DNA from: Clostridia bacterium | GTDB taxonomy: Bacteria; Bacillota; Clostridia; Oscillospirales; CAG-272 | Assembly: GCA_028720145.1 (NCBI GenBank) | Contig: JAQYLJ010000059.1 | Coordinates: forward strand, 1-52,065 | Reading direction: 5' to 3' | DNA: 52,065 bases | In this document: piece after piece, positions 17,562 through 26,387 of the stretch | Numbering within the stretch: the first letter of the stretch is position 1 | Layout of the letters: each line of letters starts with the position of its first letter | The notes under the pieces: model-generated | Databases searched by the model: none | The model's input: the letters and a program-made list of their open reading frames with translations, nothing else | What the model was told of the DNA's origin: nothing | Made by a program: the position numbers and the translations under genes

Positions 17562-18687
17562 GGGATTTCGCAATATTGGTCTCGTAAATCACCCGCATCC
17601 GCCTGAGATAGATCCCGTCGGACACCTCTTCGACTGACTCAGACGATAGGAGCGTCCCGCCCGCGAGGGCGGCATCGAGTTTTCTCTCGAGTTCGAGTTC
17701 CGCAAGGCGGTGCGCCTCTTCCTCGCTCCGCGTCACCTCACGCGTCTCGGTCTCGCAAGAAAGACCTACCGAGACATAGACAGGCAGACGGACGGTATTC
17801 CAGAGGTAGAGCCGATGCCCCGATTCGCATTTCGCGCGGCTCGGGTCCCCGAAGGTCAGGGTGTGCCCGAAGATCGTGAGCGAGAGCGAGACCGGGCGGG
17901 TCGAGGTCACATAGGTCCCCGTGGTACGGAGAGGGACCTCCGCCGTAAGGGTGTCCTCGACCTGCCCCATGACACAGGCGGCGGCAGGGAGGAACCGCGT
18001 CCCGCCGACATCCGAAATCACTCCGCTGACGAGCAGGTCTCCCGCGGCGACCGTCTGCCCGGGTTTCACCACCTGTTTCCCGGTGAACACCGTCATATCG
18101 GTCACCACCGCGTCTCGGGCGGCGACAATGTTACAGGGCGGCGGGACGGGGGTCGGCTCTTCGCCCCGACTCTTCGCAATCAGTTCCACTTCCGCGACCG
18201 TCCCGTTCAGATGCACCGAAGCGAACGCGATCTCCTCGTCAATCAGGAGAAAGTTCGAGACCAGCGTATCGGGGTCGAGTGTTTTGAGCCGTGCGCCCTC
18301 ATAGAGACCCGCCTCCGCGAGTTCCGAGAGAACGGTGTCCTCGTCAATATCGCTCCCGCTCGTGATGCGTACCTCCCACACCATCCCGGTGAGCAGGAAA
18401 TAGAGGGCGAGCGATAGCATGAGACCAAAAAGCAGTCCCGGGCGGCGGGCAAGACGGCGCAAAAGCCCGAGGACACCGCCGATCTCTCCGCGGACATAGG
18501 GTACCCCGCAGGCATCAAACCCGCTCTCCCCCGTCCGTGCGTCGCCGAGTGCCAGCCGAAAAGAAAACCGCGCATCGCTCTCCCGCTCCCGATAGAGTTC
18601 AAACCCGCAGTTCAAAGCGAGATTGACGACATCCAGCCGTTTTTCGAGCGGGACCGAATAGGGGACATAGGCAAACAGTTCTCTCAT
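17536..18687 (-). CDS. yqfD: Sporulation protein YqfD
   Basis: YqfD is a membrane-associated sporulation protein expressed in the mother cell of Bacillus and conserved in spore-forming Firmicutes; its exact function is unknown. The 383-residue product has an N-terminal cytoplasmic region and one clear transmembrane helix (LLFGLMLSLALYFLLTGMVW, about 90-109). A long extracytoplasmic part follows, containing the family segments KSRGEEP and TGKQVVKPGQTV. It overlaps yqfC by four bases (ATGA). The pair followed by phoH matches the classical order. Confidence 0.9.
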   Translation of the reverse strand: MRELFAYVPYSVPLEKRLDVVNLALNCGFELYRERESDARFSFRLALGDARTGESGFDACGVPYVRGEIGGVLGLLRRLARRPGLLFGLMLSLALYFLLTGMVWEVRITSGSDIDEDTVLSELAEAGLYEGARLKTLDPDTLVSNFLLIDEEIAFASVHLNGTVAEVELIAKSRGEEPTPVPPPCNIVAARDAVVTDMTVFTGKQVVKPGQTVAAGDLLVSGVISDVGGTRFLPAAACVMGQVEDTLTAEVPLRTTGTYVTSTRPVSLSLTIFGHTLTFGDPSRAKCESGHRLYLWNTVRLPVYVSVGLSCETETREVTRSEEEAHRLAELELERKLDAALAGGTLLSSESVEEVSDGIYLRRMRVIYETNIAKSLAFETEEQ

Positions 18688-18989
18688 GCGTCCCCCTCCC
18701 CGCCGTCTCCGAATCCGACCGAAGAAACCCGCCCGACCACTTCTGCCGTGCGATTTCCGTAGGTTTTACACCAAAGGTCGCGCCCCGAGACCGTGACGCA
18801 CTCTTTCCCGTGCCGAAACGCGACGCACTCCCGACTGTACGCGCGAATCTCATCACAGGCGCAGACCAGCACCCGTTTTCGCCCGCCCGCGGCGGGGCGC
18901 ACCTCGACGCGATAACTCCCCGGCAGAGCGGGCGCGAGCGGCGGGCGACCCTCTTTCACCTTTTTTTCTCTTTTCGTTTTCCCGGGCAT
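18684..18989 (-). CDS. yqfC: Sporulation protein YqfC (YabP/YqfC family)
   Basis: A short protein of 101 residues. The second half (RVLVCACDEIRAYSRECVAF...VSGRDLWCK...VVGRVSSVGF) fits the beta-strand pattern of YabP/YqfC sporulation proteins. The first 30 residues are rich in Lys, Pro and Arg and not conserved. GGGAGGGG lies 9 nt before the ATG. Position directly before yqfD supports the assignment, although the sequence itself is divergent. The intergenic region to the divergent ylbJ-like gene probably carries sporulation-sigma promoters, but I could not define one with confidence. Confidence 0.75.
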   Translation of the reverse strand: MPGKTKREKKVKEGRPPLAPALPGSYRVEVRPAAGGRKRVLVCACDEIRAYSRECVAFRHGKECVTVSGRDLWCKTYGNRTAEVVGRVSSVGFGDGGEGDA

Positions 18990-19049
18990 ACGGACACGCC
19001 CCTCCCTCTATACTTTACTGAATCATCCTATGAGAGGTTTGCCGCCGCT

Positions 19050-19955
19050 ATGACCCGAAGTATCTCCCGTCATCTCCCGTTTTTCCTTGTCCTCGCCCTA
19101 TCGGGCACGCTCCTATGGCGCGCGGGCGCGCTCGCAGACGGCATCCGCGCGGGGCTCTCCCTCTCGGTGACCGCGGTCATCCCCGCTATCTTCCCGTTCG
19201 CGGTACTCTCCCCGTACTTGCAGACCCTGCCGCTCGCGCCACGGGAGAAAAAAGGGCTTTTCTCTCGCGTGTTTCGTCTCCCGACGGCGGCGGTGCTCCC
19301 CCTCTTCGTCGGACTTGTCTGCGGGTTCCCTTTGGGGGCAAAAGTGACGCGTGACGGGTATTCTGCCGGACTTTATACCAAGGAAGAAGCAGAAAGAATC
19401 CTCTGTTTTGCGAACAATCCGAGCATCGCTTTCGTCGTGCTCGGCGTGGGGAAAAACCTGCGGGGGCGGATGCTCGACGGGGTGATCCTCTTTGCCGTCG
19501 AGGTGCTGGTGTCCCTCATCATCGCGCTGATTCTCTCCCTCCTCACGAAAACACCGCGGGAAGAGGACAGCGCGCGCCCCCTGCCGCACGTCACGCCGCC
19601 CCACCTGACGCAGGCGATGCGGGACGCGGTCTCCGCCTCTCTCACGGTCACGGGCTTCATCGCATTTTTCTCGGGGCTGCTCGCGGTCCTCAAGACCTTT
19701 CTGCCGACGGCGGCATACCTCGCTGCCGCCGCCCTCATGGAAGTCGGCGCCGCCTGCGCCGCGCTCGCGCCCCTCGCGGGGGGACTGGTGCCCTGCGGCT
19801 TCGCCATCTGCTTTTCGGGGCTGTCGGTCGCGATGCAAACCGCCGCCATGCTCGACGGCACCGACCTCTCGCTCAGGCGGGCGTTCTTCTGGAAGATCGT
19901 CTCGGGGATTCTCGGTTCTGCCATGACTTATGGTGCGCTTCTAATTTTTTCTTGA
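19050..19955 (+). CDS. Sporulation integral membrane protein, YlbJ-like
   Basis: A hydrophobic protein of about 301 residues with eight or so membrane segments. It carries the nucleoside-recognition-gate-like motif of YlbJ: the segment GFPLGAKVTRDGYSAGLYTKEEAERIL followed by FANNPSIAF. YlbJ is needed for spore cortex formation in Bacillus. I start at the ATG at 19050 (MTRSISRH), with GAGAGG 12 nt upstream. The longer frame from 18810 runs into the divergent yqfC. The divergent arrangement with yqfC-yqfD groups sporulation genes together. Confidence 0.8.
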   Translation: MTRSISRHLPFFLVLALSGTLLWRAGALADGIRAGLSLSVTAVIPAIFPFAVLSPYLQTLPLAPREKKGLFSRVFRLPTAAVLPLFVGLVCGFPLGAKVTRDGYSAGLYTKEEAERILCFANNPSIAFVVLGVGKNLRGRMLDGVILFAVEVLVSLIIALILSLLTKTPREEDSARPLPHVTPPHLTQAMRDAVSASLTVTGFIAFFSGLLAVLKTFLPTAAYLAAAALMEVGAACAALAPLAGGLVPCGFAICFSGLSVAMQTAAMLDGTDLSLRRAFFWKIVSGILGSAMTYGALLIFS

Positions 19956-19980
19956 CGAATCCGCGCCTTCGTGTTACAAT
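19952..19980 (+). promoter_or_regulatory. Sigma-A type promoter for the four-cysteine protein gene
   Basis: TTGACG (19952-19957) and TACAAT (19975-19980) are exactly 17 bp apart, starting at the stop codon of the ylbJ-like gene. The start codon lies 20 bp beyond, so the leader is very short. Confidence 0.8.
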
Positions 19981-19999
19981 AAAGCAAGAGGTGAAACAG

Positions 20000-20236
20000 A
20001 TGAAAAAAATCCTGCGTGAGGAGCGCGACCCGCTCCCCTCCTGCTCTTTCTGTGAATGGGCGAAACTCTCCGAAAAAGACAACGGGGAGATTCTTTGCAC
20101 AAAGTATGACGACAAGATTGTCGGTCGGCACACTTGTCCGTCCTATTCCTATGACCTGTTAAAACGCCGCCCCCTGCGGATGCGTACCTCGTATCATCTG
20201 TCGGAGACACTCGTCGAAATCGAAGAGGAAGTGTAA
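20000..20236 (+). CDS. Small four-cysteine protein, unknown function
   Basis: A 78-residue soluble protein starting MKKILREERD. It contains CSFC, then a single Cys (ILC) and another (HTCPSY), giving the pattern C-x2-C-x17-C-x13-C. This could bind zinc or an iron-sulfur cluster. The remainder is charged. AGAGGTG precedes the ATG, and the gene has its own promoter and a strong terminator, so it is probably a real monocistronic gene. I do not recognise the family. Confidence 0.72.
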   Translation: MKKILREERDPLPSCSFCEWAKLSEKDNGEILCTKYDDKIVGRHTCPSYSYDLLKRRPLRMRTSYHLSETLVEIEEEV

Positions 20237-20303
20237 CGGCACGGGGAGCGCCCCATGTCATTCCCCTGCTCCGAGACAGATTCTCGCAAAAATACATAAG
20301 GAA

Positions 20304-20329
20304 AACCGCGCCCGAAGGCGCGGTTTTTT
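20304..20329. terminator. Intrinsic terminator between convergent genes
   Basis: AACCGCGCC and GGCGCGGTT form a 9-bp stem with a CGAA tetraloop, followed by a run of six T on the plus strand. A run of A before it gives a weaker T-tract on the minus strand. It ends the small four-cysteine gene and may also serve the ABC transporter genes from the other side. Confidence 0.88.
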
Positions 20330-20375
20330 GCGTGGATTTGAGGGTGCGGGGAAAACTCGGGTCGGGATTCCGTCC

Positions 20376-22877
20376 TCAGATATCGTACTTCGCGATGATC
20401 GAGGCGGGGGTACCGCGGAGCAGACGGAGCGCGGGGAGAATCCCGCAGAAGACCGTGACGCCGAAGAGGACGAGCGCGGTCGCGCCGCCGAGCCAGAAGG
20501 GGTAATAGAATATCTGCTCGAAGAGCGCGCCCTTCCCCAAGAGCCACGCGAGCATTCCGCTCGCCGCGAGGTATCCCGGGACGATGAGGAGCGCAAAGAC
20601 CACAAGTGCCTCGGCGAAATAGCGGAAGACGAGGTTCCCGCGGCTGACGCCGATGGCGCGGAGCACGCCCACCTGTCTTATCGAGGACATGATGCCGCTC
20701 CGCATGACGAGCAAGAGACAGAAGAACATGACGACGACAATGACGAGCGCGACCACAAATCCCGCGATGAGGTCGCCCGCAACAGACTGTTTCTCTTCCT
20801 CGAAGAGCATGTCGGCGGTCACCATCCCGTCCGTGCATCCGAGTGCTTCCGCACGGGCGGCGAGCGCCCTCTCATCGGTTGTGCGGACGGCGACATAGTT
20901 GAAGCCCGTCTCGGACTCGTAGTCCGTGAGATGCGAGAGGTCGGAGAAGAGGGTGACATAATCCGAGGCATTCATCAGATAGGTATACTCGGTGAGCCCC
21001 TCGGGAATCATGAGAAATTCCTCGGACTCAATCGCGTCCTTGAGCGTAGAATCCACGATGAAATCCTTGCCCAAAACCGAGTAGGTCTTTTCGGTGGTGT
21101 AACCGTACGGGCTGACATAGACATGACCCTGTGCGGGTGCGGGAATCCCGTTTTCGGCAAGGAATGCTAGCGCATCTTCGTCAAGATACCCGCAAGCGTT
21201 CAGATAGGAGCCGGAAATCGCGATTTCCACGATATGGAGGGGATTCAGATAGACCGCGGTGTTCGGGTCGTCGAGAATGCCGACAATCCGATAGGAGGTC
21301 TCCCGCCACGCATTATTGATGAGCGAGAGGTACATAAGGTCTTCGTAGTCGGAAATATAGCTGACCCCGCCCCCCTTGATGAGCGCATCCGCGAGTCCGC
21401 GGGTGATATAAATGTCATTTGCACAGAGCGACGCGGGGTCGACCGATTCCCCCGCGACCGAGAACTTCTTCCCCTGCGCGTCGGCGATATCCAAAGCGCG
21501 CGCCGTCTGCCCGCTGTCCCAACTCACCGAGGTCTCTTTCTGCAAGGCGGAGAGGTCGAGATACCACTGTCTCTCGTAGTCGTTCAGATAGATGCTCCCG
21601 TCGTCATAGACATAGGTCTTGACGGGGTAGGCGGTCGTGATGAGTCCCTCGGCTTTGAGGGTCGCAAGGTCGGTTTCATCGAGTGCCGACGCTTTCAGGT
21701 ACGAAATCTCTGTGTGGTGTGCGTACCGCGCGGTCTCGAGCGTGCGGAGGGTAATCCCGAACTGCGCGACCACCATGACGAAGATGAACGCGAAGAGGAA
21801 GAGCCCTGCGGCGAGCACCCGCTTCCCGCGTTTCATATGCCCGAAGTGGTTTTGGAACCCCGTGCGGAGTCCGTCTGTGAGGCGGAACATACGCCCGCAC
21901 TTTTTGTGCTCCCGCTTGATGGGGGTCAGAAGCACGGGGTCGGGTTCCGCCGCGACCCGATGTTCTTCGGGAATAAATGACCCCTCGTGAATCCGAATCT
22001 CCGCGGAGGAGTCCAGCACCCGCAGTTTCACCCCGACGGGTGCGGAGAGATAGAGCACCCCGCGATGGGAAACAATCCGCAGCGAGGCGGGGGCATCGTC
22101 CGCTTCCCCATAGTAGGAGACTTCGGTTTTTCCGACCTCTGCCGTCTCGCACGGGAGATCCCCGAGGTAGACCTCGGTCTTACTCTGCCCGCGGTAGCCG
22201 CTCCCCGCGACATTCTCGCTCTCACTGATCACGCGCCCGTCGGAAATCTCGATAATGCGGTCACAGTAGTGGGGCAAGAGTTCTTCCTCGTGGGTGACGA
22301 GCAGAATGAGGTGTTCTTTCGCCAAACGGCGGAGCAAATCCATGACGAGCACGGTATTCTGCTCATCGAGGTTTCCTGTCGGCTCATCCGCCAGAATCAC
22401 GCGCGGGTTCTTGACGAGGGCGCGGGCGATCGCCACCCGCTGCTGCTGTCCGCCGGAGAGGGTGTTCGGGAGCCGATGCTTATAGGCGGTCATCTCGACG
22501 GCATCGAGCGCCGCAAGCGTCCGCGTCTCGATCTCCGCGCGGTCGGTGACCCCGCACAGGGTCAGGGAGAGCGCGACATTCTCATAGACGGTTTTCTCCG
22601 CGATGAGATGATAATTCTGAAAGATGTAGCCGATATGCAGGTTTCGCGCTTCGTTCGCCGTCGGGGTAATCCGCGCGCCGTCGAGGAGCACTTCCCCGCT
22701 GTCGGCGCGGTCGAGACCCCCGATGAGGTTGAGAAGCGTGGTCTTCCCGCATCCCGACTTCCCGAAGAGGGCGACCATGCCCGTCTCGGGGAGGGTCATG
22801 GTGGTATCGCAGACCGCGTGTACCGCCCGCTGACTGCCCTTCGCGTATGTTTTATCCAGATGTCGGATTTCAAGCAT
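20376..22877 (-). CDS. Fused ABC ATPase-FtsX-like permease (second of pair)
   Basis: A protein of about 833 residues with an N-terminal ABC ATPase: Walker [10 protein letters not shown], signature LSGGQQQR, Walker [10 protein letters not shown]. One transmembrane helix follows (about 365-390), then a large extracytoplasmic region and three C-terminal helices of the FtsX/MacB type. Such proteins move peptides, lipids or antibiotics, or act mechanically, rather than import solutes. The start codon is preceded by AGGAGGTG and overlaps the end of the upstream transporter gene by 8 bases. The two proteins probably form a heterodimer. No two-component system of the BceRS type lies next to them, so the substrate is unknown. 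Confidence 0.87.
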   Translation of the reverse strand: MLEIRHLDKTYAKGSQRAVHAVCDTTMTLPETGMVALFGKSGCGKTTLLNLIGGLDRADSGEVLLDGARITPTANEARNLHIGYIFQNYHLIAEKTVYENVALSLTLCGVTDRAEIETRTLAALDAVEMTAYKHRLPNTLSGGQQQRVAIARALVKNPRVILADEPTGNLDEQNTVLVMDLLRRLAKEHLILLVTHEEELLPHYCDRIIEISDGRVISESENVAGSGYRGQSKTEVYLGDLPCETAEVGKTEVSYYGEADDAPASLRIVSHRGVLYLSAPVGVKLRVLDSSAEIRIHEGSFIPEEHRVAAEPDPVLLTPIKREHKKCGRMFRLTDGLRTGFQNHFGHMKRGKRVLAAGLFLFAFIFVMVVAQFGITLRTLETARYAHHTEISYLKASALDETDLATLKAEGLITTAYPVKTYVYDDGSIYLNDYERQWYLDLSALQKETSVSWDSGQTARALDIADAQGKKFSVAGESVDPASLCANDIYITRGLADALIKGGGVSYISDYEDLMYLSLINNAWRETSYRIVGILDDPNTAVYLNPLHIVEIAISGSYLNACGYLDEDALAFLAENGIPAPAQGHVYVSPYGYTTEKTYSVLGKDFIVDSTLKDAIESEEFLMIPEGLTEYTYLMNASDYVTLFSDLSHLTDYESETGFNYVAVRTTDERALAARAEALGCTDGMVTADMLFEEEKQSVAGDLIAGFVVALVIVVVMFFCLLLVMRSGIMSSIRQVGVLRAIGVSRGNLVFRYFAEALVVFALLIVPGYLAASGMLAWLLGKGALFEQIFYYPFWLGGATALVLFGVTVFCGILPALRLLRGTPASIIAKYDI

Positions 22878-25197
22878 GGTCGGCACCTCCTTTCAGGGTC
22901 TTTCTCACACTCTCGGAGAACACCTTACGGTTATACCGTCTCGCGACGAGCGTACAGAGCAATACCGCCCCGAAGAGAATCCAGAAATAGTGCCCGACGC
23001 TGAGGAACGGGAACATGGGATTGGTCGCGGGATTGCGGTAAAGGGCAAAAATCACCCCGCCCGCAATAGCGACCGCGGGAATCATGGAATAGAAGGACTG
23101 CGCGTAGGTCGCCGTCCGAATGATGGCGGTGGTGAGCCCCATGGAGCGCAGAATCCCGATGTCTCCCCGAAAAGTGTGCATGGCGCGGGAGAAACAGAGA
23201 TAGAGGAAAAACGAGAGGAAAAGTACCGACAAGAACCAAAGCAGATAGAAGAGCGCGTTCAGAATAAAGCCGAGTATCAAATTCTCGGCACTCGTCGAAT
23301 AGGCGTCCGAGAGCACCGCGAGATAGCCGTCGTCGAGGAGGGCGAGGTCGGTCTCCGCATAGGTCGCGCGCAACGCGTCAAAATCCAAATTCGCGAGGGT
23401 CGCCCGCGCATCCTCTGCCCGTCTGTCGTTTGTGAAGAAGAGACTGCTCGCAGTCCTCCCGTCCCGCATCACGGTTTCGTACATGGCGGTATAGAGATCT
23501 TCCGAGACATACAGCCGATTGAAGCGGTCGTAGTCGTAATCGGCATTCTCCCCGCTTGTCACGGTCGCGAGGTCGCGAGAGCGCACGGGGTCGATCTTGA
23601 CCGAAAACTCCTCGGTTTGCATGTAAGAAGTCCCGCCAAAGCCGAACAGAAGCTTCCCATCGATGGGGGCGGAGGCGTTGATAATCGAAGAACTCGTACT
23701 CGCGAAAGCGATGGTGCCCGTGTCGAGTCTCTCGTCGGGGACGACCGAGGAATACTGTAAATCGAAATAGTTACCGCTCCCCGTCCCCTCTCCGACAACG
23801 ACTTCACAGGATTTCATCGCCTGTGCGACGGCAGAGCCGACCGTCCAGCGCGCGAAGCCCTCCTCCGTGAGATAGACCTTGGCGTCTTTCGTGTTGTCGT
23901 AATAGAACTTGATTCCGCTGACCTTGACATTATAGGTATTAAGGAACTTGAAGGTCGGTTGTTCTTCGGCAGTTTCCACGGTCTCGCGGTTATAAATCTG
24001 TTTCCACGCGATGGGGAAATAGAGGAGTACCTCATCCGCCCCGTTAGGCAAACGCCCGATATCCGGCTCGACCGTGATGCCGTCGGGTTCGTACCCGACC
24101 GTATAGGTAACCGAGAGGTATTTATCTTTACCGGGTATTTTCTCGTGCGCGTCGTATTGCGACGCAAGGAGACTGTCGTCAAAGAGATAGGTCTCCGCAC
24201 CGACGATATCCGCGAGGAGAGAGACCTCCCTCTCGCTCATCCCCGCGTTATCATGTCGCGCGAGAATCAGGCGACCGTCGATATACTGAAAGAGCGGTGT
24301 CTCCGCCGCCATATTCGCATCATTTCCGCTCCCGACGAGCAGTTTCGAGGTCATGGCGAACGTGCCGAGCAGGGCAAGCACCATGACGAGGCAGATAAAC
24401 GCCGTCAGGCGCGGGGTGGCGCGGAATCGGTGCCACCCGAGCAGCATACCCCAGCGGAAATTCTTCCCGCGTCCCGTTCCCTCGCGCTTGGTGTGACGTA
24501 CCGGTGCGGGCGTGGTCTCGGCGAGCACCTCGTCCCGCTCGATCTGTCCGTCAAAGACGCGAATCTCACGCGTAGCGACCCCTGCGAGCTCGGCAAAGTT
24601 ATGGGTGACGACCACCACGAGTTTATCTTTCGAGACCTCGCGGAGAAGTTCCACAATCTCGCGCGCCGAGCGGCTGTCGAGGTTCCCGGTTGGCTCATCC
24701 GCCAAAATGATGGGGCTGTCTTTCGCGAGGGCGCGGGCGATGACCGTCCGCTGTTTCTGCCCGCCCGAGAGTTTCGACCCGCGATGGTGCTTGAACTCCT
24801 CCATCCCCACGCGGCGGAGCAGTTCGAGCGCGCGCTCCCGCCGCTCTTTCGCGCTCGCGATATGGAGGAGCGAGAGTTCGACATTTTCGAGCACCGTAAA
24901 GCTGTCGATAATGTTATAGTCTTGAAAGATAAACGAGATATACTTTTCCCGATACTCTTCCCAGTCCGCTTGGGTATAGTGAGAAGTGGGAGTCCCCTCG
25001 ATGAGCAGTTCTCCCTCTTCGTAGCTGTCCATACCGCTCATCAGGTTGAGAAGCGTTGTCTTCCCGCTCCCCGACTTCCCTGTGACGGCGACAAATTCGC
25101 CGGTATCAAACGAGAGGTTCACCCCCCGAATGCCGACCGAGACGGCGCCCTCGGATACATAAATCTTACCGACGCCTTTCAGTTCCAAAAGAGCCAT
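22870..25197 (-). CDS. Fused ABC ATPase-FtsX-like permease (first of pair)
   Basis: A 775-residue protein with the same architecture as its downstream partner. The ATPase carries Walker A GKSGSGKTT, signature LSGGQKQR and [10 protein letters not shown] transmembrane helix near residue 265 (LTAFICLVMVLALLGTFAMT) precedes an extracytoplasmic domain of about 300 residues. Three helices lie at the C-terminus. AAGGAG precedes the ATG by about 7 nt. The extracytoplasmic domain differs clearly from that of the partner, which supports a heterodimer rather than a recent duplication. It follows the hydrolase gene by 82 bp. Confidence 0.87.
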   Translation of the reverse strand: MALLELKGVGKIYVSEGAVSVGIRGVNLSFDTGEFVAVTGKSGSGKTTLLNLMSGMDSYEEGELLIEGTPTSHYTQADWEEYREKYISFIFQDYNIIDSFTVLENVELSLLHIASAKERRERALELLRRVGMEEFKHHRGSKLSGGQKQRTVIARALAKDSPIILADEPTGNLDSRSAREIVELLREVSKDKLVVVVTHNFAELAGVATREIRVFDGQIERDEVLAETTPAPVRHTKREGTGRGKNFRWGMLLGWHRFRATPRLTAFICLVMVLALLGTFAMTSKLLVGSGNDANMAAETPLFQYIDGRLILARHDNAGMSEREVSLLADIVGAETYLFDDSLLASQYDAHEKIPGKDKYLSVTYTVGYEPDGITVEPDIGRLPNGADEVLLYFPIAWKQIYNRETVETAEEQPTFKFLNTYNVKVSGIKFYYDNTKDAKVYLTEEGFARWTVGSAVAQAMKSCEVVVGEGTGSGNYFDLQYSSVVPDERLDTGTIAFASTSSSIINASAPIDGKLLFGFGGTSYMQTEEFSVKIDPVRSRDLATVTSGENADYDYDRFNRLYVSEDLYTAMYETVMRDGRTASSLFFTNDRRAEDARATLANLDFDALRATYAETDLALLDDGYLAVLSDAYSTSAENLILGFILNALFYLLWFLSVLFLSFFLYLCFSRAMHTFRGDIGILRSMGLTTAIIRTATYAQSFYSMIPAVAIAGGVIFALYRNPATNPMFPFLSVGHYFWILFGAVLLCTLVARRYNRKVFSESVRKTLKGGADHA

Positions 25198-25279
25198 GTT
25201 GTTCTCCTTGCGGTTTTCTAACTCGATTCACTGAAACAGTACCGTTTTTTGACGGCAGGATTTCAAAATCGAAAAAATC

Positions 25280-26251
25280 TTATTCGGATTTTGCCGTGGG
25301 GTCCGCGTCAATCAGGGCGAAGATCTCATCCCAGACCGCGGGGTCCTGCTCGGTCATGCGGTACCAGTCCGCGTCCTTGAGATACGCCCGTTTCTCGTCG
25401 GGGGTATTGAGAGTCTTCTCGCGCACCCCCTTTTGCAGTCCTCCGAGCACCTCGGTCATGTATGCCGCCGCGTCCTCGGTATAGTTCGGGTTATGACCTC
25501 TCGCGTGCAGCGAGAGGAACTTCACGCCCGCATTTTTCACCCGCTCTTTGAGGAACAGGAAGCTGCGGCGGTAGTCGATCATGCCGTCATCGTCCGACTG
25601 AATGACGAGGGCGCGCACCGCAGGGTCGTCCAGTACCGTCTCGGCAGAAAGCGGGTAAAGCGCGGGATTCTGCCCCCGTTCAAAGCGGGCGCACGCCCCC
25701 ATAAACAGGCGTTTGATGCCCGAGAAATAGAGTTTCAACATCCGTTTGACCGACGGGAAACCCGCGAGTACCACGATTTTTCGTATCTCGGGATGCAGGT
25801 GTCGGATATTCCCTGCGGCGTACCCGCCCCACGAGTGCCCGATGACCGTCACATCTGCGGGAAGCAATCCCGCGCCGTGGGCATAAGTGAGAAAACTGTC
25901 GAGGTCGGAGAGCGACTGGGTGAGGGCGCGAATGTCCTCGCCCGCCGAGGCGAAACAGCCGGTATTGTCGTAGGCGGCGACCCGATACCCGTGGCGGGCG
26001 AGGGTCTCGATCTCCCGCATATACGAGCGGTGACCCCCGCCGAGACCGTGGCAGAAGACCACGAGTTTCTCGTCCGACGCGCCCGGGTAGGCGTAGAGAT
26101 GCCCCGCGAGGATGTTCCCCTCTCGGGATGGGAATGTAAAGTCCTCCGAGGTCAGCCCCGGGAAGTCGGACGCGGAGAAGTAGTGAATGATGCCGTCATC
26201 GTCGTAACGGTGCACCAAGTTTGTACGATAGATATGCTCGATCTGATTCAT
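25280..26251 (-). CDS. Alpha/beta hydrolase family protein
   Basis: A 323-residue cytoplasmic protein with no signal peptide. It has the nucleophile elbow GHSWGG (Ser near 140), an oxyanion-loop candidate FCHGLGGG, an acidic region QSDDDGMIDY and a late His in HARGHNP, which together make a plausible Ser-Asp-His triad. Members act as esterases, lipases or peptidases; the substrate cannot be told. The start at 26251 has AAAGGAGTC. A longer frame to 26470 would cross the divergent promoter of the dipeptidase gene. It lies upstream of the ABC pair and could be cotranscribed with it. Confidence 0.85.
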   Translation of the reverse strand: MNQIEHIYRTNLVHRYDDDGIIHYFSASDFPGLTSEDFTFPSREGNILAGHLYAYPGASDEKLVVFCHGLGGGHRSYMREIETLARHGYRVAAYDNTGCFASAGEDIRALTQSLSDLDSFLTYAHGAGLLPADVTVIGHSWGGYAAGNIRHLHPEIRKIVVLAGFPSVKRMLKLYFSGIKRLFMGACARFERGQNPALYPLSAETVLDDPAVRALVIQSDDDGMIDYRRSFLFLKERVKNAGVKFLSLHARGHNPNYTEDAAAYMTEVLGGLQKGVREKTLNTPDEKRAYLKDADWYRMTEQDPAVWDEIFALIDADPTAKSE

Positions 26252-26321
26252 ATAGACTCCTTTGTATGCCTCTCTCACGCAAGGCAACGGTTTTCGGCGA
26301 ATTTGTGTGGAAAAACGCGAA

Positions 26322-26350
26322 TTGACATTTGAATGGGGGACGGCTATAAT
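26322..26350 (+). promoter_or_regulatory. Consensus sigma-A promoter for the M20 dipeptidase
   Basis: A perfect TTGACA (26322-26327) and a perfect TATAAT (26345-26350) lie 17 bp apart, 38 bp before the start codon. It is the closest match to the sigma-A consensus in the window, so strong constitutive expression is likely. Confidence 0.92.
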
Positions 26351-26387
26351 GGAAACAACAGTCTCACAACTTGTCGGAGGGCGTCCC

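Noticed and set aside
18810-19049. N-terminal extension of the ylbJ-like protein
   Set aside because: The extension is not hydrophobic, lies antisense to yqfC and has no ribosome site. The start at 19050 begins a typical membrane protein.
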